Positions 7,703 through 16,452 of a stretch of DNA of 64,000 nt are shown here, in pieces; the first letter of the stretch is position 1; every line of letters begins with the position of its first letter. Source of the stretch: Rathayibacter tritici (GTDB taxonomy: Bacteria; Actinomycetota; Actinomycetes; Actinomycetales; Microbacteriaceae); the NCBI RefSeq assembly GCF_002932875.1, contig NZ_PSWS01000058.1:186001-250000 (forward strand), read 5' to 3'. The translations under genes were made by a program, and so were the position numbers. The notes below the pieces were generated by a model, which ran no database searches, was not told where the DNA came from, and worked only from the letters and a program-made list of their open reading frames with translations.

Positions 7703-8962
7703 ATGCAGTCACAGAAGATCTTCGGCATCGTCCTCGCCGGTGGCGAGGGAAAGCGGCTCATGCCCCTCACTGCCGACCGGGCCAAGCCCGCGGTTCCGTT
7801 CGGCGGGCAGTACCGGCTGATCGACTTCGCACTGTCCAACCTGATCAACTCCGGTCTCACCCAGATCGTGGTGCTGACTCAGTACAAGTCGCACTCGCTC
7901 GACCGCCATGTCTCCCAGACGTGGCGCCTCTCGGGCCTGCTGAATTCCTATGTCGCCTCGGTCCCCGCGCAGCAGCGCCTGGGCAAGCGCTGGTTCAGCG
8001 GCTCGGCCGACGCGATCCTGCAGAGCCTCAACCTGATCCGAGACGAGAAGCCCGACATCGTCGTGGTCGTCGGCGCCGACCACGTCTACCGGATGGACTT
8101 CTCGCAGATGATCGACGCGCACATCATGTCAGGAGCGAAGGCGACTGTCGCAGCGATCCGCCAGCCGATCGAGCTTGCGGACCAGTTCGGCGTCATCCAG
8201 CTCGCCGGTGACGAGGCGGGGGACGGCATCGTCCCGACGATGATTTCCGAGTTCCTCGAGAAGCCCAAGGACGCAGTCGGCCTGGCCGACTCGCCGCACG
8301 AGGTCCTCGCCTCGATGGGGAATTACGTCTTCGACGCCGACGCGCTGATCGATGCGGTCATCCGCGACGGCGAGTCCTCGACGTCGGACCACGACATGGG
8401 CGGCGACATCATCCCCGACTTCGTCGCGCGCGGCGAAGCGGGCGTCTACGACCTCAAGCTCAACGATGTCCCCGGCTCGACCGACCGCGACCGCTACTAC
8501 TGGCGCGATGTCGGCACCATCGACTCCTTCTTCGAAGCGCACCAGGACCTCATCTCGGCACTGCCCGTGTTCAATCTCTACAACCAGCAGTGGCCGATCT
8601 TCTCGTCGCAGCTCAACTCGCCGCCGGCCAAAATCGTGCGTGACGGCAAGGGCAACATGGGATCGACGGTCGACTCGGTCGTCTCGCTCGGGACCGTCAT
8701 CTCCGGTGCGCACATCGAGAGAAGCGTCGTCGGTCCGTGGACGATCATCGAGTCGAACGCGACGGTCACCGACTCCGTTGTCTTCGACAAGGTGCGCATC
8801 GGCCCGGACGCTCTGATCGCCCGCGCTATCCTCGACAAGGACGTCGTCGTCGAGCCCGGAGCTCGCATCGGCGTGGACCACGACCGCGATCGCGAACGCG
8901 GGTTCACTGTCACCGAGTCGGGCATCACCGTCGTCGGCAAGGGCGTCGTCGTCCACCCGTAG
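7703..8962 (+). CDS. glgC: glucose-1-phosphate adenylyltransferase
   Basis: A 419-residue ADP-glucose pyrophosphorylase, which makes ADP-glucose from ATP and glucose-1-phosphate, the committed step to glycogen and maltose-1-phosphate. Seen are the nucleotide loop [20 protein letters not shown], the catalytic GADHVYRMD, the glucose-1-P site [19 protein letters not shown], and a left-handed beta-helix C-terminus ([20 protein letters not shown]). The enzyme is normally a tetramer under allosteric control by glycolytic intermediates. It is divergent from glgA and followed 59 bp downstream by serB, which may be read from the same transcript. Confidence 0.96.
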   Translation: MQSQKIFGIVLAGGEGKRLMPLTADRAKPAVPFGGQYRLIDFALSNLINSGLTQIVVLTQYKSHSLDRHVSQTWRLSGLLNSYVASVPAQQRLGKRWFSGSADAILQSLNLIRDEKPDIVVVVGADHVYRMDFSQMIDAHIMSGAKATVAAIRQPIELADQFGVIQLAGDEAGDGIVPTMISEFLEKPKDAVGLADSPHEVLASMGNYVFDADALIDAVIRDGESSTSDHDMGGDIIPDFVARGEAGVYDLKLNDVPGSTDRDRYYWRDVGTIDSFFEAHQDLISALPVFNLYNQQWPIFSSQLNSPPAKIVRDGKGNMGSTVDSVVSLGTVISGAHIERSVVGPWTIIESNATVTDSVVFDKVRIGPDALIARAILDKDVVVEPGARIGVDHDRDRERGFTVTESGITVVGKGVVVHP

Positions 8963-9021
8963 CACCCCCACGGGTCGAGATCTGCGCTCCGGCGCATCCA
9001 CCCGACCGATTGGCCCGGCCC

Positions 9022-9681
9022 ATGAGTGAGCGCCCTGCGACGCCTGCCCGCTTCCTCGTCGTCCTCGACGCGGACTCCACCCTCCTCCAGGACGAGGTCA
9101 TTGAACTCCTCGCGGTCCACGCCGGGTCCGAGGAGCGCGTGGCGGCCGTGACGGAACGGGCGATGCGTGGTGAGCTCGACTTCGGCGAAAGCCTCCGCGA
9201 GCGGGTGGCGACCCTGGCGGGCGTTCCGGACACGGTCTTCTCGGGAGTGAGCGCCGGTGTCCGGGTCACGCCCGGTGCTGCCGAGCTCGTCGCGGGCGTG
9301 CATGCCGCAGGAGGCCGCATCGGAGTGGTCTCCGGCGGCTTCCACGAGATCCTCGATCCCGTCGCGGGTGCCCTCGCGCTGGACTTCGTCCGTGCGAACC
9401 GCCTGTGCTGCCGCGGCGGCACGCTGACGGGCGACGTCCACGGCCGGATCATCGACGCAGGAGCCAAGGCGGAGGCGCTGCGCGAGTGGGCGGCGGCCTC
9501 GGGAGTCCCTCCTCAGCGCACGATCGCCGTCGGCGACGGTGCCAACGATCTCGAGATGATGGCGGTCGCGGCCCTGGCCGTCGCCTTCAATGCCAAGCCC
9601 CTCGTCCGAGAACGCGCAGATCTCGTGCTCGGTGACCTCGACCTCGCGCAGCTCCTGCCGGTCCTGGGCCTGCGCGGCTGA
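9022..9681 (+). CDS. serB: phosphoserine phosphatase
   Basis: A 219-residue HAD-superfamily phosphatase for the last step of serine synthesis. Motif I is VVLDADSTLLQDE, with the DxD nucleophile pair followed by Ser-Thr; the SGGF loop gives motif II, a Lys in AKAEALREW gives motif III, and GDGANDLEMM is motif IV. No N-terminal ACT domain is present, unlike mycobacterial SerB2. The ATG at 9022 is chosen because it places motif I about 15 residues in; no strong ribosome-binding site or -10 precedes it. It lies 59 bp after glgC. Downstream the sequence becomes non-coding and decayed. Confidence 0.88.
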   Translation: MSERPATPARFLVVLDADSTLLQDEVIELLAVHAGSEERVAAVTERAMRGELDFGESLRERVATLAGVPDTVFSGVSAGVRVTPGAAELVAGVHAAGGRIGVVSGGFHEILDPVAGALALDFVRANRLCCRGGTLTGDVHGRIIDAGAKAEALREWAAASGVPPQRTIAVGDGANDLEMMAVAALAVAFNAKPLVRERADLVLGDLDLAQLLPVLGLRG

Positions 9682-9912
9682 CGACATTCTCGCCTCCCGG
9701 CCGCGCGGCAGCGGTAGGGAAGCCGACGTCGTGAACGGCCGACTGACGCAGTGCCGTCGGTGCTGCTGTCACGCGAAAGGGTCGGCGCTGGTGACGAGTC
9801 GGGGAGGTGTCTTCTCCAGGGCCGCGTCACCGCGGCTCGGAGGGTGAGGTGGTTGTGGATGGTGACCCAGGCTGTTCAGGCTCACGGGCGGAGCGCGCGC
9901 GTGCTGCAGTGA
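9682..9912. other. non-coding stretch after serB
   Basis: No convincing gene or hairpin is seen. Short open frames lack coherent codon usage. The stretch runs directly into the decayed gene that begins near 9913 and may be part of the same degraded locus. Confidence 0.5.
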
Positions 9913-10273
9913 AGCCGGATTCACGCGATCTCGCTCACCGTCTGGGTGCTCGCCGCGCTCGGGCTGGTCCTGCGTGCGCCCTTCATCCTGGGTCCTGGTC
10001 ACCGCTTCGACGCGGACCACTCGGTCGTCTACCTCCTTTCACGACAAGTCGCTGAGGGGAGTTCGCGGCTTTCTTCTGGGGTCAGTCCTGCGGCGGGACC
10101 TTGCTGCAGACCACCGCGGGGCTCACGATGCTCGTCTTCGGTCGCCACGTCGAAGTCCTCGCGATCGTCTCACCGCTCCGGTTCCTCGGCGCCGCTGTCC
10201 TGCTCCATCCGGGGTTCTACGGTCCGGGGATCTGCTCGAGAACAAACGCCTGTCTGAGCGCGAACGCGCAGTG
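9913..10273 (+). pseudogene. frameshifted fragment of a polytopic membrane protein (GT39-like)
   Basis: Two frames join into one protein-like sequence. Frame one reads LTVWVLAALGLVLRAPFIL then GPGHRFDADHSVVYLLSRQ up to about 10058. A net loss of one base then switches to EFAAFFWGQSCGGTLLQTTA and TMLVFGRHVEVLAIVSPLRF, ending in AAVLLHPGFYGP. The pattern of a first membrane helix, an acidic DADH/FWGQ loop and more helices resembles membrane mannosyltransferase-like (ArnT/PMT) proteins, where Asp and the loop bind lipid-linked sugar. Only about 120 residues remain, there is no start codon with a ribosome-binding site, and the C-terminus is missing. Family assignment is tentative; decay is clear. 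Confidence 0.6.
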
Positions 10274-10286
10274 ACGCGCGGACCGG

Positions 10287-10997
10287 TCAGTGCCCCATCC
10301 CGAGCCCGCCGTCAACCGGGATCACTGCGCCCGAGATGTAGGCCGCCTCATCGCTGGTCAGCCAGCGGGTGACCTTCGCGACCTCGGCCGCCGTTCCATA
10401 GCGCGCAAGCGGGATGCTCGTACGGTACTCGGCCTGCTGCTCCGCGGAGAGCCCAGCGGTCATGTCGGTCTCGATGAAGCCGGGAGCGACGACGTTCGCG
10501 GTGATGTTGCGGGCACCGAGCTCTCGGGTGAGCGAACGGGCGAAGCCCACGAGAGCCGCCTTCGATGAGGAGTAGTTGATCTGCCCGGGCGACCCGTAGA
10601 GGCCGACAACGCTGGAGATGAGGACGACGCGGCCGAAGCGCTGCTTCAGCATCCCCTTCGATGCACGCTTGACGACGCGGAAGGCCCCGGTGAGGTTGGT
10701 GTCGATGACGGAGGTGAAATCCTCCTCGGACATGCGCAGCAGCAGTGTGTCCCGCGTGATGCCCGCGTTCGCCACGAGGATGTCGACCGGCCCGAGCTCG
10801 GCTTCGACCTGCGTGAACGCGGCATCGATGGAGGCGGTGTCCGTCACGTCGGCGACGACGGTGAGCGACCCCTCCGGGCCGGAGCCCGAGCGCGCCGTGA
10901 CGGCGACACGGTGACCAGCGACCACGAACTCCTGGGCGATGGCGAAGCCGATCCCCCGGTTGCCCCCGGTGACGAGGACGGTGCGCGGCGTGGTCAT
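10287..10997 (-). CDS. fabG: 3-oxoacyl-ACP reductase FabG-type SDR
   Basis: A 236-residue short-chain dehydrogenase. The cofactor loop is VTGGNRGIGFAIAQEF (TGxxxGIG), followed by the NAGITRDTLLLRM block characteristic of FabG, catalytic Ser in LISSVVG and the YSSSKAALVGF Tyr-Lys pair; the tail VDGGLGMGH also fits FabG/MabA. It reduces 3-oxoacyl-ACP with NADPH in fatty-acid elongation. GGAGGG lies 6 nt before the ATG. In related actinobacteria this gene sits beside DUF3099 and SURF1 genes, as here. Whether it is the main FabG or a paralogue cannot be told from the window. Confidence 0.9.
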   Translation of the reverse strand: MTTPRTVLVTGGNRGIGFAIAQEFVVAGHRVAVTARSGSGPEGSLTVVADVTDTASIDAAFTQVEAELGPVDILVANAGITRDTLLLRMSEEDFTSVIDTNLTGAFRVVKRASKGMLKQRFGRVVLISSVVGLYGSPGQINYSSSKAALVGFARSLTRELGARNITANVVAPGFIETDMTAGLSAEQQAEYRTSIPLARYGTAAEVAKVTRWLTSDEAAYISGAVIPVDGGLGMGH

Positions 10998-11112
10998 GGT
11001 GTCCCTCCTGCCGGCGCTCGTGCGGCGCCGGGCGACCCGTACATCCTAGAGGCGCGTCGCGCAACAGATTCCGGGATGCGGTCCTCCCGGTCCGCACCTG
11101 CCCGCCGGGACG

Positions 11113-11118
11113 TAAACT
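11113..11118 (+). promoter_or_regulatory. -10 element before the DUF3099 gene
   Basis: TAAACT, then 9 nt, then GTG at 11128. The mRNA would be leaderless or carry only a few nucleotides of leader. Confidence 0.45.
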
Positions 11119-11127
11119 TGCAGGGCT

Positions 11128-11469
11128 GTGAAACCACGCGAAACTCTGACCTCCCTACCGCCGTCGCCGAGCGCCGAGCGGCGCTCCCGTGCGATCAAGT
11201 ACTCGATCGCGATGGGCATCCGGATGCTCTGCGTGATCTGTCTGCTCTTCGCCCACGGCTGGTGGCTCCTCTTCTTCGCGATCGGAGCCGTCGTGCTCCC
11301 CTACTTCGCCGTCGTGCTCGCCAATGTCGGCAGCGCGGGCGAGGGGGGCGCAGTGGAGCGACCCGGCGCGATCGTCCTCTCCCGTCCCGTTCCGCCGCCG
11401 CCCCCGGCCGCCGACTCCGAGGCGCCGTTGGGCCCTGAGGGCGGCGACCCGCGGGGAGCACGGCCGTGA
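11128..11469 (+). CDS. DUF3099 membrane protein
   Basis: A 113-residue small integral membrane protein. An N-terminal cytosolic stretch (PSAERRSRAIKYSIAMGIR) leads into two close hydrophobic helices, MLCVICLLFAHGWWLLFF and IGAVVLPYFAVVLANV. The tail is Pro-rich and acidic (PVPPPPPAADSE), lacks regular structure and is probably cytosolic. This is the DUF3099 layout. Function is unknown; its conserved position beside SURF1 suggests a link to respiratory membranes, but that is inference. The next gene starts inside its stop codon (GTGA overlap), so the three genes form a tight operon. Confidence 0.85.
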   Translation: MKPRETLTSLPPSPSAERRSRAIKYSIAMGIRMLCVICLLFAHGWWLLFFAIGAVVLPYFAVVLANVGSAGEGGAVERPGAIVLSRPVPPPPPAADSEAPLGPEGGDPRGARP

Positions 11470-11699
11470 TTCCGCTCGGAGGAATTCCGGACGCGCACGT
11501 CTGCTCACGGGCGGGCTGCCAGACCACGGCGACCTACGCGGTGGAGTGGCGGAACCCGAAGATCCATGCCGAGGACCGCCGCAAGACCTGGCTGGCCTGC
11601 GGCGAGCACCTCGACTTCCTGCGGGAGTTCCTTTTGGCCCGGGACTTCCCGCTCGAGGTCAAGCCGCTCTACACAGTCGATCGCGGAGCCGCGCTGTGA
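11466..11699 (+). CDS. small Cys/His-rich protein of unknown function
   Basis: A 77-residue protein with two putative metal-binding pairs, Cys13-x4-Cys18 and Cys45-x2-His48, separated by a short Trp-containing beta stretch (TYAVEWRNPK) and a basic loop. The spacing suits a zinc-ribbon-like knuckle. The GTG start overlaps the upstream stop and the next start overlaps its own stop, so translation is coupled on both sides. Homologues in actinobacteria are often labelled as acetone carboxylase, a name the sequence does not support. Placement between DUF3099 and SURF1 hints at a cytochrome oxidase assembly role, unproven. Confidence 0.8.
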   Translation: MIPLGGIPDAHVCSRAGCQTTATYAVEWRNPKIHAEDRRKTWLACGEHLDFLREFLLARDFPLEVKPLYTVDRGAAL

Positions 11700-12580
11700 G
11701 CGCAGACGCGCCGCGGCCCTCCTGGCGCTTCGTGCTCTCCCGCCGCTGGTTCGGATACCTCGCCCTCGCGATCGTCTTCGCTATCGCCTGCATCCTGCTC
11801 TCGCGCTGGCAGATGGCGCGCCTCGATGAGGCTGCCTCGACCAATCGGCTGGTCACGGCGAACTGGACCGCCGATCCGAGCGCCCTTGACGGCCTGCTGC
11901 CGGCCGGGTCGCCCTGGAATGACGCTCTCGAGTACCGCCCCGTCGAGGTCAACGGCGTCTACGAGACGCAGGGGCAGACGCTGGTGCGCAACCGCCCCTA
12001 CAACGGCAACCCCGGCTTCGAGGTTCTCACGCCCCTCCGCCTCGCCGACGGCGGTCTGTTCGTCGTGGACCGCGGCTGGATCCCGGTCGGTTCGACCGAG
12101 GACTCCCCCGACACAGTCCCTGCCCCGCCGGAGGGCGAGGTGACCGTCGTCGCCCGCCTCAAGCCTGCCGAGGGGCGGATCGAGGGCCGCTCCGCACCCG
12201 CCGGTCAGATCGCGACCATTCAGCTCGACGACCTCGCGGCTCAGCTGGATGAGCCCCTCCGCACGGCGGCCTACGGCCTGCTCGTCGCCGAGGCACCCGC
12301 GCCACTCGACGCTCCCCCGCTTGCCGCGATCAAGCCGGTCGCGGACGAGGGCCTGCACATCAGCTACGCCATCCAGTGGGTGCTGTTCGCGGTCATGGGC
12401 TTCGGCGGGCTCCTCTGGGCAATCCGGCACGAGTACCGGATTCGCAACGCCGACGACCCCGAGGTTGTCGCGGCCGAGGAGCGCCGCGAGCAGCGTCGGC
12501 GCCGTCGAGGTCGGAGTGATTCCGAGGTCGAGGACGAGCTGCTCGACGCCCGTCAGGCCAGCGTGATCAGGTCGAGGTAG
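11696..12580 (+). CDS. SURF1 family cytochrome oxidase biogenesis protein
   Basis: A 294-residue membrane protein with the SURF1 layout: an N-terminal helix (WFGYLALAIVFAIACILLSR), a large extracytoplasmic domain containing YRPVEVNGVY, LVRNRPYNGNPGFEVLTP and LFVVDRGWIPVG, and a C-terminal helix beginning at HISYAIQWVLFAVMGFGGLL. The tail is long, charged and Arg/Glu-rich. SURF1 helps deliver heme a to the CuA-type oxidase subunit I. The heme A enzymes CtaA and CtaB are encoded about 8 kb away. The GTG start overlaps the previous stop. Its 3' end overlaps the convergent ABC-F gene by 28 bp. Confidence 0.92.
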   Translation: MSADAPRPSWRFVLSRRWFGYLALAIVFAIACILLSRWQMARLDEAASTNRLVTANWTADPSALDGLLPAGSPWNDALEYRPVEVNGVYETQGQTLVRNRPYNGNPGFEVLTPLRLADGGLFVVDRGWIPVGSTEDSPDTVPAPPEGEVTVVARLKPAEGRIEGRSAPAGQIATIQLDDLAAQLDEPLRTAAYGLLVAEAPAPLDAPPLAAIKPVADEGLHISYAIQWVLFAVMGFGGLLWAIRHEYRIRNADDPEVVAAEERREQRRRRRGRSDSEVEDELLDARQASVIRSR

Positions 12581-14172
12581 TCGGTCGCCCAGTGGTCCTC
12601 GGTGCCCTCGGGCATGATCAGCACACGCTCGGGGTTCAGGGCTTCGACGGCTCCCTCGTCGTGGCTGACCAGAACGACCGCCCCCTCGTAGTGGGCGAGC
12701 GCGTCCAGGATCTCCTCGCGGCTCGCCGGGTCGAGGTTGTTCGTGGGCTCGTCGAGCAGGAGCACATTCGCGCCGGACACGACGATCATCGCGAGAGCGA
12801 GGCGGGTCTTCTCTCCGCCCGAGAGGACGCCCGCCGGCTTGTGCGAGTCGTCCCCCGTGAAGAGGAACGAGCCCAGCACCCGACGGGCCTCGGTCTCGGT
12901 GAGGTTCGGACTGGCCGAGACCATGTTCTCCAGCACTGAGCGCTTGACGTCGATCGTCTCGTGCTCCTGTGCGTAGTAGCCGATCCGCAGTCCGTGCCCG
13001 GCCTCGATCACGCCGGTGTCGGGCTGGTCGACACCGCCGAGGATCCGCAGCAGTGTCGTCTTGCCCGCGCCGTTCAGACCCAGGATGACGACCTTGGAGC
13101 CGCGGTCGATGGCGAGGTCGACAGCCGTGAAGATTTCGAGCGAGCCGTAGCTCTTCGACAGGTTCTCGGCGTGCAGAGGAGTGCGCCCGCAGGCCATCGG
13201 AGTCGGGAAGCGCAGCTTGGCGACGCGATCCACCGCGCGCACCTCCTCGAGGCCGCTGAGCATCTTCTCGGCGCGGGCGACCATCTGGTGCGCGGCCGCT
13301 GCCTTGGAGGCCTTGGCTCCGAATCGCGCGGCCTGGAGCTGGAGTGCGCCCGCCTTCTTCTCGACGTTCGCGCGCTCCTTTTTGCGACGCTCCTCGTCGG
13401 CGGCGCGCTGGCGCTGGTAGTTCTTCCAGTTCATGTTGTAGACGTCGATGACCTGGCGGTTGGCGTCGAGGTAGAAGACGCGGTTCACGGTCTCGCCGAC
13501 AAGCTCGATGTCGTGGCTGATCACGATGAAACCGCCGCGGTAGTTCTTGAGGAACTCGCGAAGCCAGACCACCGAATCCGCATCGAGGTGGTTCGTCGGC
13601 TCGTCGAGGATGAGCGTGCTGGCGTCCGAGAACAGGATGCGTGCGAGCTCGATCCGGCGCCGCTGGCCACCGGAAAGCGTCTTCAGCGGCTGCTCGAGGA
13701 TCCGATCGGGCAGGTTGAGGTTGCTCGCGATGGACGCAGCCTCCGCCTCCGCCGCGTACCCGCCCAGCGCGAGGAAGCGGTCGGTCAGAGTGCCGTACTT
13801 CTTCATGCCGGACGCGCTGACGGAGGCATCGCTGCTCGACATCGCGACGGTCGCCTCCTGCATACCGAGCACGAGCTGCCCCAGCCCGCGCGCGTCGAGA
13901 ATGCGGGTACGCGCCAACTCGTCCGGGTCACCGGAGCGCGGGTCCTGCGGCAGGTAGCCGATCTCGCCACCGCGGTCGACCGTGCCCCTCGAGGCGATCA
14001 GGTCGCCCGCGAGGACCTTGGTCAGCGTCGTCTTCCCCGCCCCGTTGCGGCCGACGAGGCCGACCTTGTCGCCGTCGCTGACCCGGAAGGAGACGTTCTC
14101 CATCAGGAGTCGGGCGCCGACTCGGAGTTCGAGGTCGTGCACGCTGAGCACAGTTCTGTCCGTTCTCGCCAA
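12553..14172 (-). CDS. ABC-F family ATPase
   Basis: A 539-residue soluble protein with two ABC domains and no membrane part. The first Walker A is GRNGAGKTTLTK with signature LSGGQRRRIELARIL; the second is GLNGAGKTTLLR with LSGGEKTRLALAM. Between them lies a basic, helical linker (AADEERRKKERANVEKKA) that in ABC-F proteins reaches into the ribosomal E site. Members act as translation factors or, in some cases, protect against ribosome-targeting antibiotics; a housekeeping EttA/Uup-type role is the safer call. The gene stands alone. Its 3' end overlaps the SURF1 gene tail to tail. Confidence 0.92.
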   Translation of the reverse strand: MARTDRTVLSVHDLELRVGARLLMENVSFRVSDGDKVGLVGRNGAGKTTLTKVLAGDLIASRGTVDRGGEIGYLPQDPRSGDPDELARTRILDARGLGQLVLGMQEATVAMSSSDASVSASGMKKYGTLTDRFLALGGYAAEAEAASIASNLNLPDRILEQPLKTLSGGQRRRIELARILFSDASTLILDEPTNHLDADSVVWLREFLKNYRGGFIVISHDIELVGETVNRVFYLDANRQVIDVYNMNWKNYQRQRAADEERRKKERANVEKKAGALQLQAARFGAKASKAAAAHQMVARAEKMLSGLEEVRAVDRVAKLRFPTPMACGRTPLHAENLSKSYGSLEIFTAVDLAIDRGSKVVILGLNGAGKTTLLRILGGVDQPDTGVIEAGHGLRIGYYAQEHETIDVKRSVLENMVSASPNLTETEARRVLGSFLFTGDDSHKPAGVLSGGEKTRLALAMIVVSGANVLLLDEPTNNLDPASREEILDALAHYEGAVVLVSHDEGAVEALNPERVLIMPEGTEDHWATDYLDLITLA

Positions 14173-14229
14173 GAAATGGCGCTCGGTTCGTCAGGGATGA
14201 GGCAAGAGGCCGCGATACAGCAGCCCCCT

Positions 14230-14237
14230 AGTATAAA
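14230..14237. promoter_or_regulatory. AT-rich promoter-like element between the ABC-F gene and bioY
   Basis: The only AT-rich spot in the gap reads TATAAA on the plus strand (14232-14237) and TATACT on the minus strand (14235-14230). It could serve bioY, the ABC-F gene, or both. No clear -35 is seen for either direction. Confidence 0.4.
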
Positions 14238-14322
14238 TGCTGCGCCACCGGGCAGATCGACGTCCGTGTCCACTCAGCGCTTCCGTACCCTCGTCGCACC
14301 GCGGCCGGTCTTTGGAGGACCC

Positions 14323-14952
14323 ATGTCCACACTCTCGCTCGGACCGTCTCGGCCGGTGCTTGCCGACATCCTCGTCACTCGGTCACTCGCGACCGACCTG
14401 GCCCTCGTGCTCGGCGGTGCCGCCGTGACCGCGGGTCTGGCGCAGATCACCGTCCCGATGTGGCCGGTGCCGGTCACGGGACAGACGCTGGCCGTCCTGC
14501 TGGTCGGCTCGACGCTCGGTGCAGCGCGCGGTGCGTCCTCGCTCGCGCTGTACCTCGTCCTCGGGCTGGTCGGCCTGCCCGTGTACGCCCCGCAGGCCGA
14601 CGGTACTCACTCGACCGGTCTCGCGGCGGCCGCATCGCCGAGCTTCGGCTACATCGTCGGCTTCGTGCTCTCGGCAGCCGTCGTCGGCTGGTTGTCGGAG
14701 CGATCGTGGGAGCGCGTCTTCCCCAAGGCATTGGCAACGTTCGTCGGCGGCTCGCTGGTCGTCTTCGCCGTCGGTCTGCCGTGGCTCGCGGTGAGCCTGC
14801 ACACCCTCGGCTACCCGAGCGACCTGCAATCGACCCTCGTGGGAGGCTTCTACCCGTTCCTGATCGGCGGAGCGGCTAAGGCGGTCATCGCCGCGGTCCT
14901 CCTGCCGGTGGCCTGGCGCGGAGCGGACGCCCTGACGAAGCGGCGCCGCTGA
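14323..14952 (+). CDS. bioY: biotin transporter S component BioY
   Basis: A 209-residue membrane protein with about six helices. Hallmarks are ITVPMWPVPVTGQTLAVLL in the first third, the Gly-rich LGAARGASSLALYLVLGLVG, and GGFYPFLIGGAAKAVIAAVLL near the C-terminus. BioY binds biotin and works with the shared ECF energy module (EcfT and two ATPases) or, in some bacteria, alone; no bioM or bioN genes adjoin it here. TTGGAGGACCC precedes the ATG. It converges on the suf operon with a shared 20-bp-stem hairpin between. No biotin-repressor box was recognised upstream. Confidence 0.93.
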   Translation: MSTLSLGPSRPVLADILVTRSLATDLALVLGGAAVTAGLAQITVPMWPVPVTGQTLAVLLVGSTLGAARGASSLALYLVLGLVGLPVYAPQADGTHSTGLAAAASPSFGYIVGFVLSAAVVGWLSERSWERVFPKALATFVGGSLVVFAVGLPWLAVSLHTLGYPSDLQSTLVGGFYPFLIGGAAKAVIAAVLLPVAWRGADALTKRRR

Positions 14953-14963
14953 GCCGAATCGTC

Positions 14964-15015
14964 GCGAACGCCGAAGGGCCGGGGGGCATCGTCCTCCCGG
15001 CCCTTCGGCGTTCGC
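14964..15015. terminator. bidirectional hairpin between bioY and sufT
   Basis: A 20-bp stem formed by 14964-14983 and 14996-15015 (GCGAACGCCGAAGGGCCGGG and its complement) with a 12-nt loop. It sits between convergent genes, 11 bp after bioY and 10 bp after sufT. Confidence 0.85.
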
Positions 15016-15025
15016 CGTGCAGTCT

Positions 15026-15358
15026 CTAGATCGAGAAGCCGAGCGCGCGCATCATGTCGCGGCCGTCCTCGGTGATCCGCTCGGGACCCCACGGCGGCAT
15101 CCAGACCCAGTTGATCCTGAAGGCCTCGACGATGCCGTCCAGCGACTCCGCGGTCTGCTCCTCGAGGACGTCGGTCAGCGGACAGCCCGCCGAGGTGAGG
15201 GTCATGTGGATCACGAGGGCGTCGTTCTCGTCGTCCCAGCCCAGATCGTAGATCAGGCCCAGATCGACGACGTTCACCCCGAGCTCGGGGTCCATGACGT
15301 CCTTGAGCGCCTCCTCGACCTGGTCGAAGAGCTTCGGATCGAGAGTGGTGACCCCCAC
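15026..15358 (-). CDS. sufT: MIP18/DUF59 Fe-S assembly factor (SufT-like)
   Basis: A 110-residue single-domain MIP18 protein: DVMDPELGVNVVDLGLIYDL, then VIHMTLTSAGCPLTDVLEEQ with the reactive Cys, then the WMPPWGPERITEDGRDMM tail. SufT-type proteins help mature Fe-S enzymes downstream of the SufBCD scaffold. It is the last gene of the suf operon. The GTG at 15358 lies 2 bp after the sufC stop and is the only start codon that does not overlap sufC extensively. It ends next to the hairpin at 14964-15015. The enzyme genes sufS and sufU, usual at this operon position in actinobacteria, are not present. Confidence 0.88.
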   Translation of the reverse strand: MGVTTLDPKLFDQVEEALKDVMDPELGVNVVDLGLIYDLGWDDENDALVIHMTLTSAGCPLTDVLEEQTAESLDGIVEAFRINWVWMPPWGPERITEDGRDMMRALGFSI

Positions 15359-15360
15359 GA

Positions 15361-16122
<762 letters not shown>

Positions 16123-16452
16123 TCAGACTTCCTTCGTGACAGTCGGGTCGATGTAAACGTCGCCGTCGATGATCTCGACGACGAAGACGGGGACCGGCTC
16201 GTACGCCGGGAGGTTCAGCGGGGCGCCGGTGCGCAGGGAGAACTGGGAGCCGTGCGCCCAGCACTCAAGGCTCTCGCCCTCGACGAAGCCTTCGGACAGC
16301 GAAATCTCGCCATGTGTGCAGGTATCGCCGATCGCGTGGATGTCGCCGGCGGAGTCCTGGACGACCGCGATCGCGACTCCGTCGACCTCGACGCGGATGG
16401 CCTGATTGGGGATCAGCTCGGAGACCGAGCAGATCATCGCGGCGTTGCTCAT
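16123..16452 (-). CDS. Rieske-type [2Fe-2S] ferredoxin in the suf operon
   Basis: A 109-residue small Rieske protein with both ligand boxes: CTHGEI (Cys-x-His) and CWAHGSQF (Cys-x2-His). Length and fold match soluble dioxygenase-type Rieske ferredoxins or NirD-like subunits. In several actinobacteria a gene of this type sits between sufD and sufC, as here, and it may carry electrons or act in cluster assembly; its precise role is not established. The start overlaps the sufD stop by 4 bp (ATGA), and sufC follows without a gap, so expression is coupled to the scaffold genes. Confidence 0.92.
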   Translation of the reverse strand: MSNAAMICSVSELIPNQAIRVEVDGVAIAVVQDSAGDIHAIGDTCTHGEISLSEGFVEGESLECWAHGSQFSLRTGAPLNLPAYEPVPVFVVEIIDGDVYIDPTVTKEV

